Shown: piece by piece, positions 44,701 to 53,045 of the stretch
How the letters are laid out: the number at the start of each line of letters is the position of its first letter
Numbering within the stretch: position 1 is the stretch's first letter
NCBI GenBank assembly: GCA_964507325.1
Contig: CAZDQL010000025.1
Location: 1-64,000 of the forward strand
Reading direction: 5' to 3'
Length of the DNA stretch: 64,000 bases
DNA from: CAZDQL01 sp964507325
GTDB taxonomy: Bacteria > Planctomycetota > UBA1135 > GCA-002686595
Program-made: the position numbers and the translations under genes
The notes under the pieces: model-generated
What the model was told of the DNA's origin: nothing
Databases searched by the model: none
What the model saw: the letters and a program-made list of their open reading frames with translations, nothing else

Positions 44701-45201
44701 TTGACCCTCAGGGAAGAGCACGGTGAAGCGTCCCTCGCGATCGACCGCGGAGGAGTCGAGGATCGCCGCGGCGATCTGTCGTCGCAGGAGCACCGCCTGG
44801 GGGGGCTCGCCCTCCTCCCCCGGGTGCTCACGCGCCGCGACGAAGTCCGCATAGCGGCAGGGCAAGTCGAGGGCGAAGACGGTCAGGGTCGGGTCGGCGG
44901 TGACGGGCTCGGGGAAGACCACCCGCCCCCGGACTTCGATCGGCGTCTCCTGATCCGATGCGAGCGGGCCAGAGGCGATCCCGCGCTCACCCTCCGATTG
45001 GGAGCCCGCGACCGTGGCCAGTGCCTCCCGCTCCCCCGCGCCGACTCCCGGCTCGGCGGCGAGTGGGGCCGCCGCGCTCTTCGTCGCGGCGGGCTCCCCT
45101 CCTGAGGGCCCGAGAGGGGAGTCGTCCGATGTGATCCAGTAGAGCCCCAGGATCGAGAGGGCGACGATCGCCAGGAGGACGAGTGCGTGCAGCGGCTTCA
45201 T
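41716..45201 (-). CDS. Giant secreted carboxypeptidase-regulatory-like repeat protein, paralog A
   Basis: 1161 residues. An N-terminal signal anchor (LHALVLLAIVALSILGLYWI) is followed by many carboxypeptidase-regulatory-like beta-sandwich repeats of 80-100 residues, each with the pattern (S/R)GRVxDxxGxPVxxAxVxV...DEExGRFxLxGLxxGxxxV. Late markers are EETHVVIGAPPEDPVRIFGKVTL and the terminal GPLPPGRYRVSG. No enzyme domain is visible. It is paralogous over its length to the gene at 45344, which points the other way 142 bp off. A structural or adhesive envelope role is presumed. Confidence 0.85.
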   Translation of the reverse strand: MKPLHALVLLAIVALSILGLYWITSDDSPLGPSGGEPAATKSAAAPLAAEPGVGAGEREALATVAGSQSEGERGIASGPLASDQETPIEVRGRVVFPEPVTADPTLTVFALDLPCRYADFVAAREHPGEEGEPPQAVLLRRQIAAAILDSSAVDREGRFTVLFPEGQRRGFLIARGRYLYLPRAEAVDLVGLPEEHELTLNPLAGAWIHGRLTYPEGFAPAEGDARVRLFSALSGGPMGFGGQPDSFSGLLAAAADGSFEFQGVPAREPYTLTAVSAVAAGVRERLGNPARGEELELAIALTPGAAVSGVVVDGAGRPVAEALVSAWSPGLAFGLDDERLRRTQSDERGRYRLAALPTGRVKISADHPLRLDSAKVAVQVPEEGELTEVDLVLEDGRRIIGRALLESGAPAAGARVRAWFDITRASGPSLFNASRGARSETLADDEGRFVLSGLGAGPFVVSAEVEAPEGGAAGQAPWTGRADGALPSEVPLTLVLRPPLALRGRVVDSAGVPVPAFEVSVRREVMGEFVEATAAYRRASVEDEEGRFALEGMESGTWTVDVSGPNLVAAERPQVVLPQEGDPVEVRVVRSATAQGKVLDSDGDPVQGARVHLAGASVGWQMVVDPFPDAPTTQSGEQGEFTLSGLSPGRLSLVAEAAGYAPSEAVALDLEEGALADGVVLRLTDGGRLVGRVYDEEGKDARGWVVIAFHGIDFSQRLASTDGGGHFAIDHMRPGSWMVVAMNPAMELQVGEEGIDMSSMMGQFEMTQARIVEGEETHVVIGAPPEDPVRIFGKVTLAGEAYRGAVVSFIPEGSGLYENMSNCAVGEDGGYEMTLDGPGNYIVSIQALSSATGQQSSIEYLVEVPEREEYEHDFDLPRGRISGRVLGPGRRPAAGARVTLTPDREARTDAFFGGHYTEIATDGAGAFDVKGLRPGTYRLSVGGSSPWSGALQTPYGRVVTGGLELDEGEWLRDIELRLEEPGTLDVTVLDAAGHPLPQASVFVRDAAGHMLEPLSMVTSDDAGHCEYTGIAPGEVTVSARVGPLTCEESAPVTVGAGKRTAVTLHLEQGSVLWVRLKDSRGDPAAGLVSVTDEAGRELTGMVGVQDLQVLYLEGAFSPHEHRVGPLPPGRYRVSGSVGGKTATKTVRLRGEPEKKVTLRMR

Positions 45202-45343
45202 CGTTCGGCCTCGGTACGGTTCGTGAACAGTTTGGCGCTACTCCGCACTCGAGGGGGATCTTCGCGGTGATTCCCATTCATATGAATGCAGGAGAGCGCT
45301 GGCGAGTACCCTGCGCTCCCATTCCCCCCTCCGCGCAGGTCCC

Positions 45344-48300
45344 ATGAAACTCTACGTCATCCTTGCGCTGCTCCTCGTCCTGGCCGTGACGATCTTGGCC
45401 CTGGCTCGCTCGACGGGGGATCGCGGCGCAGAGCCCGCGGTGTCGATCGAAGAGGTCGCTCCCGCCTCCGACGCCGAGCCCGCCTCCGACGCGGATCCGA
45501 CCCTCGAGACCCTCCTGGACGAGAGCGCCGAATCGGAGCGACGGGAGGTCTCGAGCTCTCCCGACCTCGATCTGGAGGGGGCCCAGTGGGTCGGCGGCAG
45601 GGTCCTCTTCCCGGCCGAGTGCGAGGTCGACCCCGATCTGGAGGTGCTGGCCCTCTCCGAGCCGCTGGAGTACCGCCGGCTGGTGCGCCGCATGGCAGGG
45701 GAGCACTCCCGGATCCTGGCTCGGGTGCCGGTCGACGCGGATGGGAGCTTCCGACTGCCCTTCCCGCAGGACGTGACCGTGGGTTGGGTGGGCTTGCGCG
45801 GGCGCTACCTCTACCTGCGCCAAGCCGTCCCCGTGGTTCCGACCCGCTCCGGAGCCCACCTGGAACTCGCCCCTCGGGCCGGCGCACGGGTGGTGGGTCG
45901 GGTGGAGCGCGCCGCGGGGGTCGAGGCCTCGGCGCTGGCCGCGGCGGACGTGCGCCTGCGCTCCGAGATCGCCAGCGGCGATCCACGGGCCGGCGATCGG
46001 GCGCGCCTGCGCCTCACCCTCACCCCGGAGGCCTCCGGCGCTTTTCACATCCCCGCCGTTCCGGTGGAGAGCGACTACCTGCTCGCGATCGAGCATCCGC
46101 GCCTGGCTGGAACGCGGGCGCGGGTTCACTCCCTCTCGCCGGGGAGGGACCACCCGGTCGAGCTGAGCCTCTCCATCGGCGCGAGGGTCTCGGGGCGCGT
46201 GGTGGATGAGGCCGGCGCCGGCGTGGCCGAAGCCGCCGTGACCGCCTACCGGCAAGGCTCCTTCATGGGACTCGACGACGAGGAGCTCCGGGAAGGGTCC
46301 AGCGACTCCTCGGGCCTCTTCCACCTGGAAGGACTGCCCGCAGGCAACGCGCGCCTGGACGCCAAGAAGAGCGGCATGCTCGTCAGCGACAAGCTCACCG
46401 TCGAGCTGGTGGAGGGGGAAGAGGTCGGGGGCCTCGAGCTCCTGCTCACCACTGGAGGCGTCATCGCGGGCCGCGTCCTCTTCGAGGACGGCCAACCGGG
46501 GGCGGGGGCGCAGTTGCGGGTCGAGTTCGACACGGCAATGGACAACCCCCTCGAGATGCTGGGCGCCCTGCGGGGGGGGGACGGTTCCGGCGTCGCCGAT
46601 TCCGAGGGGCGCTTCGAGGTGACCGGACTCGGCCGTGGCCCCTTCGTGGTCGCCGCCGAGGTGGAGCGCGAGGGCGCCCTCCAGCGCGGGCGGCGTGCCG
46701 GCATCCGCCCGGGGGCCGAGGACCTGGAGGTGGTCCTGTCGCCTCCGATCGGCCTGGCGGGTCGGGTCGAAGATCAGAACGGGGAGCCGGTCACCGCCTT
46801 CCGGATCGCGATACGACGCCACGTCGAGGGGATGTTCGGAGGGGTCACCCAGGAGACTCGTCACGAGTCCTTCGAGGTGGAGGAAGGCGCGTTCCTTCTC
46901 CAGGGGTGCGACGCGGGGGAATGGGATCTCTGGGTCGAGGGGGAGACGAACGTCTCCCTGGAGGTGACGCGCATCAGTCTGCCGCGGGCGGGGTCCGAGC
47001 CCCTGGTGCTCGTCGCTCCCGCGGTGGCGACCGTGATCGGCCGGGTGGTGACCCCCGACGGGGCGGCGGTGCCGGGAGCCCAGGTGCGCCACAACAAGAC
47101 GGGGGGTGGCCTGGTGCCCCAGCTCGAAGCCGGCCCCCAGTCCCCGGAGACGACCAGCGACGCGAAGGGCGCCTTCCGCCTCGAGCGGGTGCCCCCCCTC
47201 CCCGCCACCCTGATCGCCTCGGCGGAGGATTGGGCCCTGAGCGAACCCCTCCCGATCGAGCCCGCCCCGGGGGAGGAGCTGCTCGAGGTGCTGCTCGTCG
47301 TCACAACCGGTGGGACGATCACCGGCGAGGTCTACGACGACGACGGCGAGCGCGCCCCCGGGCGCCTGGTCACGGCGACCGCCCTCGACTCGATGGGGAG
47401 CGGGGAGATCACGACGCGCATCGCGCGCAGCGACGAGCGGGGGGAATTCCGGCTCGAGCACCTGACGCCCGGGAACTGGCAGCTGGTGGCGATCGACATG
47501 GGTGGCGAGCTGGTCGGGGACGACGGAGCAGCGGACCTGGGCGCCCTGGTCTCCTCTCTCGACATGGCCACCGCCGTGGTGGTCGAGGGGGAGTCGGTGC
47601 ACGTGGTGATCGGCGCTCCCCCCGCGGACCCGGTGCGCGTCTTCGGTCGCGTGACCCTGGGGGACGAGCCCTTTCTCGGCGCGAACGTCGTCTTCATCCG
47701 GGAGGGGGAGAACCCGCTCGGAACGATGCAGATGACGACCGTCGACGACGACGGCCGCTACGAGGTGGTGCTCGACGGCCCGGGTGGCTACATCACCAAC
47801 GTCCAGTCGATCGCCGGCGCCCCCGGGCAGCAGACGACGGTCGAGTACCAGAGCGAGATCCCGGAGGTGCGCGAGCACCGTCTCGACTTCGCCCTGCCCC
47901 TGGGACGCATCTCCGGTCGCGTCCTGGATCCCGCCGGCGAGCCCCTGGCCGGTGCGCGGGTGACCCTGACCCTCGACTCCGACGCCAGCAGCGTCCAGAT
48001 GTTCGGCGGGCGCTACAGCGAGGTCGCGGCGGACGGGGAGGGGCGCTTCGACCTGATCGCCCTCTCACCGGGCACCTACCGCGTCTCCGCCGGGGGCACG
48101 TTGCCCTTCGGCTTCGGAGGAGGCGGTTTGGGCCGCGTGACCCGCGGAGACATCCGCCTCGCCGAGGACCAGTGGATCGACGACCTGGAGTTGGTGGTGC
48201 CCAAGGCCGGCTCCCTCGGCCTGCGGGTGCGAGGCTCCGACGGAGCCCCCGCCGGCGGCGCGACGATCTTCGTGCGCGACGCCTCCGGGCGCCCCCTCGA

Positions 48301-48754
48301 GCCCTTCTCGATGCTGGCGACCGATCCCTCCGGGCAGTGCACCTACGACGGGTTGGCGCCCGGCGACTACTCCGTGTTGGCGCGCACCGTGGAGGAGAGC
48401 TCCCAGGAGATCGGTCCGATCCGCGTGCGGGAAGGGGAGGCCACCGCGGTCGAGCTCGACCTCGAGCCGGGGACGATCCTCTGGATCCTGCTCCAACGCC
48501 GCGGGGGGGGAGAGCCCCTCACCGGCCGGGTGCGAGTGGTCGACGAGGCGGGCCACGAGATGGCGAGCCTCTTGGGATTCCAGGACCTGGCGCACCTCTA
48601 TTCGGGGGCGGGATTCTCCACCACCGAGCACCGGCTGGGCCCTCTGCCCCCCGGACGCTACGTCGTGCACGCGGAGTCGGGGGAGCTGCGCGCGAGCAAA
48701 CCGGTGCGGATCAAGGGAGGTGGATCGCGCCGCCTGGTGCTCCGGCTGCGGTGA
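45344..48754 (+). CDS. Giant secreted carboxypeptidase-regulatory-like repeat protein, paralog B
   Basis: 1136 residues, sister of the 41716-45201 gene. It has the same signal anchor type (MKLYVILALLLVLAVTILALA), the same order of beta-sandwich repeats, the shared ESVHVVIGAPPADPVRVFGRVTL block and the same ending (GPLPPGRYVVHA...VRIKGG). The two genes form an inverted duplicated pair. The ATG is preceded by the start-proximal TACCCT-type sequence seen elsewhere in the window but no clear ribosome site. Function unknown. Confidence 0.85.
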   Translation: MKLYVILALLLVLAVTILALARSTGDRGAEPAVSIEEVAPASDAEPASDADPTLETLLDESAESERREVSSSPDLDLEGAQWVGGRVLFPAECEVDPDLEVLALSEPLEYRRLVRRMAGEHSRILARVPVDADGSFRLPFPQDVTVGWVGLRGRYLYLRQAVPVVPTRSGAHLELAPRAGARVVGRVERAAGVEASALAAADVRLRSEIASGDPRAGDRARLRLTLTPEASGAFHIPAVPVESDYLLAIEHPRLAGTRARVHSLSPGRDHPVELSLSIGARVSGRVVDEAGAGVAEAAVTAYRQGSFMGLDDEELREGSSDSSGLFHLEGLPAGNARLDAKKSGMLVSDKLTVELVEGEEVGGLELLLTTGGVIAGRVLFEDGQPGAGAQLRVEFDTAMDNPLEMLGALRGGDGSGVADSEGRFEVTGLGRGPFVVAAEVEREGALQRGRRAGIRPGAEDLEVVLSPPIGLAGRVEDQNGEPVTAFRIAIRRHVEGMFGGVTQETRHESFEVEEGAFLLQGCDAGEWDLWVEGETNVSLEVTRISLPRAGSEPLVLVAPAVATVIGRVVTPDGAAVPGAQVRHNKTGGGLVPQLEAGPQSPETTSDAKGAFRLERVPPLPATLIASAEDWALSEPLPIEPAPGEELLEVLLVVTTGGTITGEVYDDDGERAPGRLVTATALDSMGSGEITTRIARSDERGEFRLEHLTPGNWQLVAIDMGGELVGDDGAADLGALVSSLDMATAVVVEGESVHVVIGAPPADPVRVFGRVTLGDEPFLGANVVFIREGENPLGTMQMTTVDDDGRYEVVLDGPGGYITNVQSIAGAPGQQTTVEYQSEIPEVREHRLDFALPLGRISGRVLDPAGEPLAGARVTLTLDSDASSVQMFGGRYSEVAADGEGRFDLIALSPGTYRVSAGGTLPFGFGGGGLGRVTRGDIRLAEDQWIDDLELVVPKAGSLGLRVRGSDGAPAGGATIFVRDASGRPLEPFSMLATDPSGQCTYDGLAPGDYSVLARTVEESSQEIGPIRVREGEATAVELDLEPGTILWILLQRRGGGEPLTGRVRVVDEAGHEMASLLGFQDLAHLYSGAGFSTTEHRLGPLPPGRYVVHAESGELRASKPVRIKGGGSRRLVLRLR

Positions 48755-48788
48755 CGTAAACTGTCCCGCCCAAGATCCCCCCCGCGCC

Positions 48789-49222
48789 ATGTCACCCCCC
48801 GCCCCCCTGGCCGGCATCGTCGCCGGTCTACACCAGTCGCCGTCGCCGTGCACTCGATCGACGAGGTGCGCCCCCTCTACGAAGACGCCCTGGGACTGGT
48901 GGGCGGCACCCCCGAGCTGGTCCCCGGCCAGCGCGTGCGCGTCCTGCCCCTCTACGCGGCGGGACAGCGCATCGAGCTCGTCGAGCCCGCCGCGCCCGAT
49001 TCGCCGGTGAGCGCCTTCCTCGAGCGCCGTGGACCCGGTCTGCACCACCTGGCCTGGAAGGTCGAGTCGGTCAGTGAGGCGCTCGCCGAGCTGCGCGCCG
49101 CCGGCGTGCGGCTCCTGGACGAGGAGCCGCGGGAGGGAGCCCACGGGACGCGCATCGCCTTCCTGCACCCCAAGGCCACCGGCGGGGTGCTGATGGAACT
49201 CGTCGAGGAACCCGAACCCTGA
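48789..49222 (+). CDS. mce: Methylmalonyl-CoA epimerase, apparent frameshift near the N-terminus
   Basis: A glyoxalase-fold epimerase interconverting R- and S-methylmalonyl-CoA. In the main frame (GTG 48848 onward, 124 residues) it shows IDEVRPLYEDALGL, GPGLHHLAWKVESV and a C-terminal GVLMELVEEP. The family's first strand, with the metal His in (D/E)HVAxAV, is encoded in another frame from ATG 48789 (LAGI...GLH). It rejoins the main frame at VAVAVHS after two extra bases at 48834-48835. Starting at 48848 would drop a metal ligand, so an indel or sequencing error is likely. The carboxylase genes follow 2 bp later. Confidence 0.82.
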
Positions 49223-49224
49223 AC

Positions 49225-50775
49225 ATGCCCAGCGAGACACCCCTCGAACGTCTGCGTGCCATGCGCGCCGAGACCCTGGTCGGCGGCGGCGAGAAGCGCA
49301 TCGCGGCCCAGCACGCCAAGGGCAAGCTCACCGCCCGCGAGCGCATCGACTTCCTGGTGGACGAGGGCTCCTTCGTCGAGCTCGACCGCTTCGTCACCCA
49401 CCGCTGCACCGACTTCGACATGCAGAAGCAGCAGATCCTGGGCGACGGGGTGGTCACCGGCCACGCCCTGATCCAGGGGCGGCCGGTGTACCTCTTCAGC
49501 CAGGACTTCACCGTCTTCGGCGGCTCCCTCTCTGAGACCCACGCCGAGAAGATCTGCAAGGTCATGGACCAGGCGGTGAGCGTCGGAGCGCCGGTGATCG
49601 GCCTCAACGACTCCGGCGGCGCCCGCATCCAGGAGGGGGTGCGCAGTCTCGGGGGCTACGCTGAGATCTTCTGGCGCAACACGCGCGCCTCGGGGGTGGT
49701 GCCCCAGATCTCCTGCGTCATGGGCCCCTGCGCGGGGGGAGCGGTCTACAGCCCGGCGATCACGGACTTCATCCTGATGGTCGAGGGCAACTCCTACATG
49801 CACATCACCGGCCCCGACGTCGTCAAGACGGTCACCCACGAGGAGGTGACCAGCGACGAGCTGGGGGGCGCCGCCGTGCACTGCTCGAAGAGCGGGGTGG
49901 CCCACTTCTCCTCCCCCGACGGCAAGAGCTGCATGAACCTGGTGCGGCGGCTGCTCTCCTACCTGCCGCTGAACAACGCCGAGGACCCCCCCTTCGTCGC
50001 CAGCGACGACCCCGCCGACCGCTGCGAGGCGGAGCTGGACACGCTGGTGCCCGGCGATCCCCAGAAGCCGTACGACATCAAGCGTGCGGTGGAGCTGGTC
50101 GTCGACCGCGGCTCCTTCCTCGAGGTGCAGGAGGCCTGGGCGCGCAACATCGTCATCGGCTTCGCGCGCCTCGGCGGGCACGTGGTGGGGGTGGTGGCCA
50201 ACCAGCCGGCGGTACTGGCGGGCTGCCTCGACATCCACTCCAGCGAGAAGGGCGGACGCTTCATCCGCTTCTGCGACGCCTTCAACGTCCCGATCGTGAC
50301 CTTCGAGGACGTGCCCGGCTTCCTGCCCGGCACCGAGCAGGAGTACGGCGGCATCATCCGCCACGGCGCCAAGCTGCTCTACGCCTACTGCGAGGCCACC
50401 GTGCCCAAGCTGACCGTCATCACGCGCAAGGCCTACGGCGGCGCCTACGACGTGATGGGCAGCAAGCACGTGCGCGCCGACGTGAACGTCGGCTGGCCCG
50501 GATCGATGGTGGCGGTCATGGGGGCGGCGGGCGCGGCCAAGATCATCCACCGCCGCGAGATCCAGGCCTCCGACGACCCCGCCGCCACCGAGGCGCAGCG
50601 CGCCGCCGAGTACGACGAGACCTTCAACAACCCCTACCGCGCCGCCGCCCGCGGGTTCCTGGACGACGTGATCGAGGCCTCGCAGACGCGCCCCTACCTG
50701 ATCCGCGCCCTCGAGCTGCTGTCGACCAAGCGCATCGACGCGCCGGTGCGCAAGCACGGCAACATCCCCCTCTAA
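49225..50775 (+). CDS. Acyl-CoA (propionyl-CoA) carboxylase carboxyltransferase subunit
   Basis: 516 residues with the two crotonase-fold halves of the carboxyltransferase. Motifs include GKLTARERIDFLVDEGSF, FSQDFTVFGGSLSE, GLNDSGGARIQEGV, GPCAGGAVYSPA, VTFEDVPGFLPGTEQEYGG and AYGGAYDVMGSKH. It transfers CO2 from biotin to an acyl-CoA, here most likely propionyl-CoA given the adjacent epimerase and separate carrier and biotin carboxylase subunits. ATG 49225 lies 2 bp after mce. Confidence 0.95.
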   Translation: MPSETPLERLRAMRAETLVGGGEKRIAAQHAKGKLTARERIDFLVDEGSFVELDRFVTHRCTDFDMQKQQILGDGVVTGHALIQGRPVYLFSQDFTVFGGSLSETHAEKICKVMDQAVSVGAPVIGLNDSGGARIQEGVRSLGGYAEIFWRNTRASGVVPQISCVMGPCAGGAVYSPAITDFILMVEGNSYMHITGPDVVKTVTHEEVTSDELGGAAVHCSKSGVAHFSSPDGKSCMNLVRRLLSYLPLNNAEDPPFVASDDPADRCEAELDTLVPGDPQKPYDIKRAVELVVDRGSFLEVQEAWARNIVIGFARLGGHVVGVVANQPAVLAGCLDIHSSEKGGRFIRFCDAFNVPIVTFEDVPGFLPGTEQEYGGIIRHGAKLLYAYCEATVPKLTVITRKAYGGAYDVMGSKHVRADVNVGWPGSMVAVMGAAGAAKIIHRREIQASDDPAATEAQRAAEYDETFNNPYRAAARGFLDDVIEASQTRPYLIRALELLSTKRIDAPVRKHGNIPL

Positions 50776-50935
50776 GTGTCCTGTCCCCGGAGTTCGTGCA
50801 CAGAATGCACCCCTCTCGACGCCCATGACTTCGTTGCACCTCCTAGCGTTACTTACGAGTAAGGCGTCGTCGGCGCGCCTCGCCCTGGACGCCGAGAGGC
50901 GCGCCTTCTGCACATGACCTCCGGGGACAGGGCAC
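50776..50935. repeat. REP/MITE-like palindromic element between carboxylase subunit genes
   Basis: A 160-bp segment begins at the base after the stop codon of the previous gene. Its ends are inverted repeats, GTGTCCTGTCCCCGGAG and CTCCGGGGACAGGGCAC, differing at one base. Inside are further hairpins: GTGCA/TGCAC, CTTA-CGAG-TAAG, and a 10-bp GGCGCGCCTC/GAGGCGCGCC stem. TGTCCTGTCCCCGG ends are typical of REP-type elements mobilised by RAYT (TnpA-REP) transposases; no transposase is in this window. Confidence 0.8.
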
Positions 50936-50946
50936 TAGGAGCTCCC

Positions 50947-52461
50947 GTGTTCGACCGCATCCTGATCGCCAACCGAGGTGAGATCGCCCTGCGCGTCATC
51001 CGCACCGCGCGCGAGATGGGCATCGAGTGCGTGGCCGTCTACTCCGACGTCGACGCCAAGGCCCTGCACACCCGCATGGCGCACGTGGCCGTGCCCCTGG
51101 GCGGAGCCACCCCCGCCGAGAGCTACCTCGACGCGCAGAAGATCCTGCGCGCCGCCGCCGAGACGGGGGCGCAGGGCATTCACCCCGGGTACGGGTTCCT
51201 CTCCGAGAACGCCGCCTTCGCCCGTGCCGTGACCGAGGCGGGGCTGACCTGGATCGGTCCGCCGCCGAAGGCGATCGAGGTGATGGGGGACAAGATCGAG
51301 AGCCGCCGCGCCATGACCGCCGCCGGGGTCCCCTGCGTCCCCGGCCTGACCGACCCGGTGGCGGACGCCGCGGTGGCCGTGGAGGAGGCGGAGACGATCG
51401 GCTACCCGATCGCGATCAAGGCCGCCGCCGGGGGCGGTGGCAAGGGGATCCGCATCGTGCGCTCCCCCGAGGAGATGGAGGGCGCCTTCCGCACCGCCTC
51501 CGGGGAGGCCCAGGCGGCCTTCGGCGACGGGCGGCTGTACCTGGAGCGCTACCTCGACCGCCCGCGCCACGTGGAGGTGCAGGTGCTGCTCGACACCCAC
51601 GGCGGGGGCGTGCACCTCGGCGAGCGGGAGTGCTCGATCCAACGCCGCCACCAGAAGCTGGTGGAGGAGTGCCCCTCGCCGGTGGTGGACGACGAGACCC
51701 GCGCGGCGATGGGCGCCGCGGCCCTGCGCGCCGCCCACGCGGTGGACTACGAGGGCGCCGGCACGGTGGAATTCCTCTGGTCCGGCGGCGAGTTCCACTT
51801 CCTCGAGATGAACACCCGCCTGCAGGTGGAGCACCCGATCACCGAGATGGTGACCGGCGTCGACCTGGTGCGCGAGCAGTTGCGGGTCGCGTCGGGCGAG
51901 CCGCTGGGCTACGGCCAGGAGGCGATCGTGATGCGCGGCCACTCGATCGAGGTGCGCATCAACGCCGAGGATCCCCTGGCGGGTTTCCTCCCCTCCACCG
52001 GCGTGATCGAGAACCTGCGCACCCCCGGCGGCCCCTGGGTGCGTCTCGACACCGCCATGTACCGCGGCATGGAGGTGGGGCTCGACTACGACCCGATGCT
52101 CGGCAAGCTGATCGTCTGGGGCGCCGACCGCGACCGGGCGATCGCGCGCATGTGCCGCGCCATCGAGGAGATGAACGTGGGCGGGGTGCGCACCGGGTTG
52201 CCGGCGGCCTTGGCCGTGCTCGAGCACGACGACTTCAAGGGGGGCGACTACGACACGCACTTCCTGGAGGGCATGCCGCTCGATCCACCCCGCGAGTGGG
52301 AAGCGCTGGTGGCGGCCGCCGCCGCCATCCACCGCCACCACCTGGCGCGCCGCCGGGCCCTGGCCCCCGAGGCGGGTGGGCGCCGTGCCTGGCGGGCCCG
52401 CAGCCGCTCCGCCGTGAGCGACCACTCCCGCCGCGCCGCGCGCAGAGAGGAGCGAGGATGA
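50947..52461 (+). CDS. Acyl-CoA carboxylase biotin carboxylase subunit (AccC/PccA type)
   Basis: 504 residues. An ATP-grasp enzyme that carboxylates biotin: FDRILIANRGEIALRVIRTA, HPGYGFLSEN, IKAAAGGGGKGIRIV, HVEVQVLLDTHG, ERECSIQRRHQKL, EMNTRLQVEHPITEMVTGVDLV. GTG 50947 is chosen since family proteins start at FxRILIANRGE and AGGAG precedes it; the ATG at 50914 lies inside the palindromic element. The last 40 residues are an Arg/Ala-rich tail. The stop overlaps the next start (ATGA). Confidence 0.94.
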   Translation: MFDRILIANRGEIALRVIRTAREMGIECVAVYSDVDAKALHTRMAHVAVPLGGATPAESYLDAQKILRAAAETGAQGIHPGYGFLSENAAFARAVTEAGLTWIGPPPKAIEVMGDKIESRRAMTAAGVPCVPGLTDPVADAAVAVEEAETIGYPIAIKAAAGGGGKGIRIVRSPEEMEGAFRTASGEAQAAFGDGRLYLERYLDRPRHVEVQVLLDTHGGGVHLGERECSIQRRHQKLVEECPSPVVDDETRAAMGAAALRAAHAVDYEGAGTVEFLWSGGEFHFLEMNTRLQVEHPITEMVTGVDLVREQLRVASGEPLGYGQEAIVMRGHSIEVRINAEDPLAGFLPSTGVIENLRTPGGPWVRLDTAMYRGMEVGLDYDPMLGKLIVWGADRDRAIARMCRAIEEMNVGGVRTGLPAALAVLEHDDFKGGDYDTHFLEGMPLDPPREWEALVAAAAAIHRHHLARRRALAPEAGGRRAWRARSRSAVSDHSRRAARREERG

Positions 52462-52973
52462 AGTACTACGTCACGGTCGGCGAGCACAACCGCGAGGTGG
52501 ACGTCGTCGAGCGCTCGGGCGAGCTGTGCGTCTCGGTCGATGGCGAGCCGCTGGAGCTCAGCTACCAGGAGATCGACCGCCTGGGCCAGGTGATCGTGCT
52601 GCACCGGGGCAACAGCCTGGCGATGTCGATCGAGGGGGACGAGCACCGCGTGTTCGTCACCCTGGCGGGACACGAGTATCCGATCACCCTCGAGGACGAA
52701 CGGGAACGGGCCGCCCAGCTCGCGGCCAGCGCCGCCGCCAAGGGGGGCGGCACCGTGGAGGCGGTGATGCCCGGGGTGGTGGTGGAGCTCTTGGTGGCCG
52801 AGGGGCAAGAGGTCGTCGAGGGCCAGCCGCTGCTGATCCTCGAGGCGATGAAGATGCAGAACGAGATCTGTGCCCCCAGCGATGGAGTCGTCGACCGCCT
52901 GCACGTGGAGGCGGGCACGGCGGTGGTGGCGGGGGAGAAGCTGGTGACGTTGGTGGGGAAAGCGGGGGACTGA
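52458..52973 (+). CDS. Biotin carboxyl carrier protein of the acyl-CoA carboxylase
   Basis: 171 residues. The C-terminal biotinyl domain has the target lysine in LEAMKMQNEI, with the usual MPGVVVELLVAEGQEVVEGQPLL and VEAGTAVVAGEKLV strands. The N-terminal 90 residues are a beta-rich extension as in propionyl-CoA carboxylase carriers. It overlaps the biotin carboxylase gene by 4 bp, with a GAGGAGCGAGG site before the ATG. It is the third subunit of the same complex. Confidence 0.94.
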   Translation: MKYYVTVGEHNREVDVVERSGELCVSVDGEPLELSYQEIDRLGQVIVLHRGNSLAMSIEGDEHRVFVTLAGHEYPITLEDERERAAQLAASAAAKGGGTVEAVMPGVVVELLVAEGQEVVEGQPLLILEAMKMQNEICAPSDGVVDRLHVEAGTAVVAGEKLVTLVGKAGD

Positions 52974-53045
52974 CGGGCGCCCACTCGTTCCTCTCCGGAT
53001 CGGTGGGGCACCACGCCCGAGAGAACCGCCTAGAATGCCGTTGAG

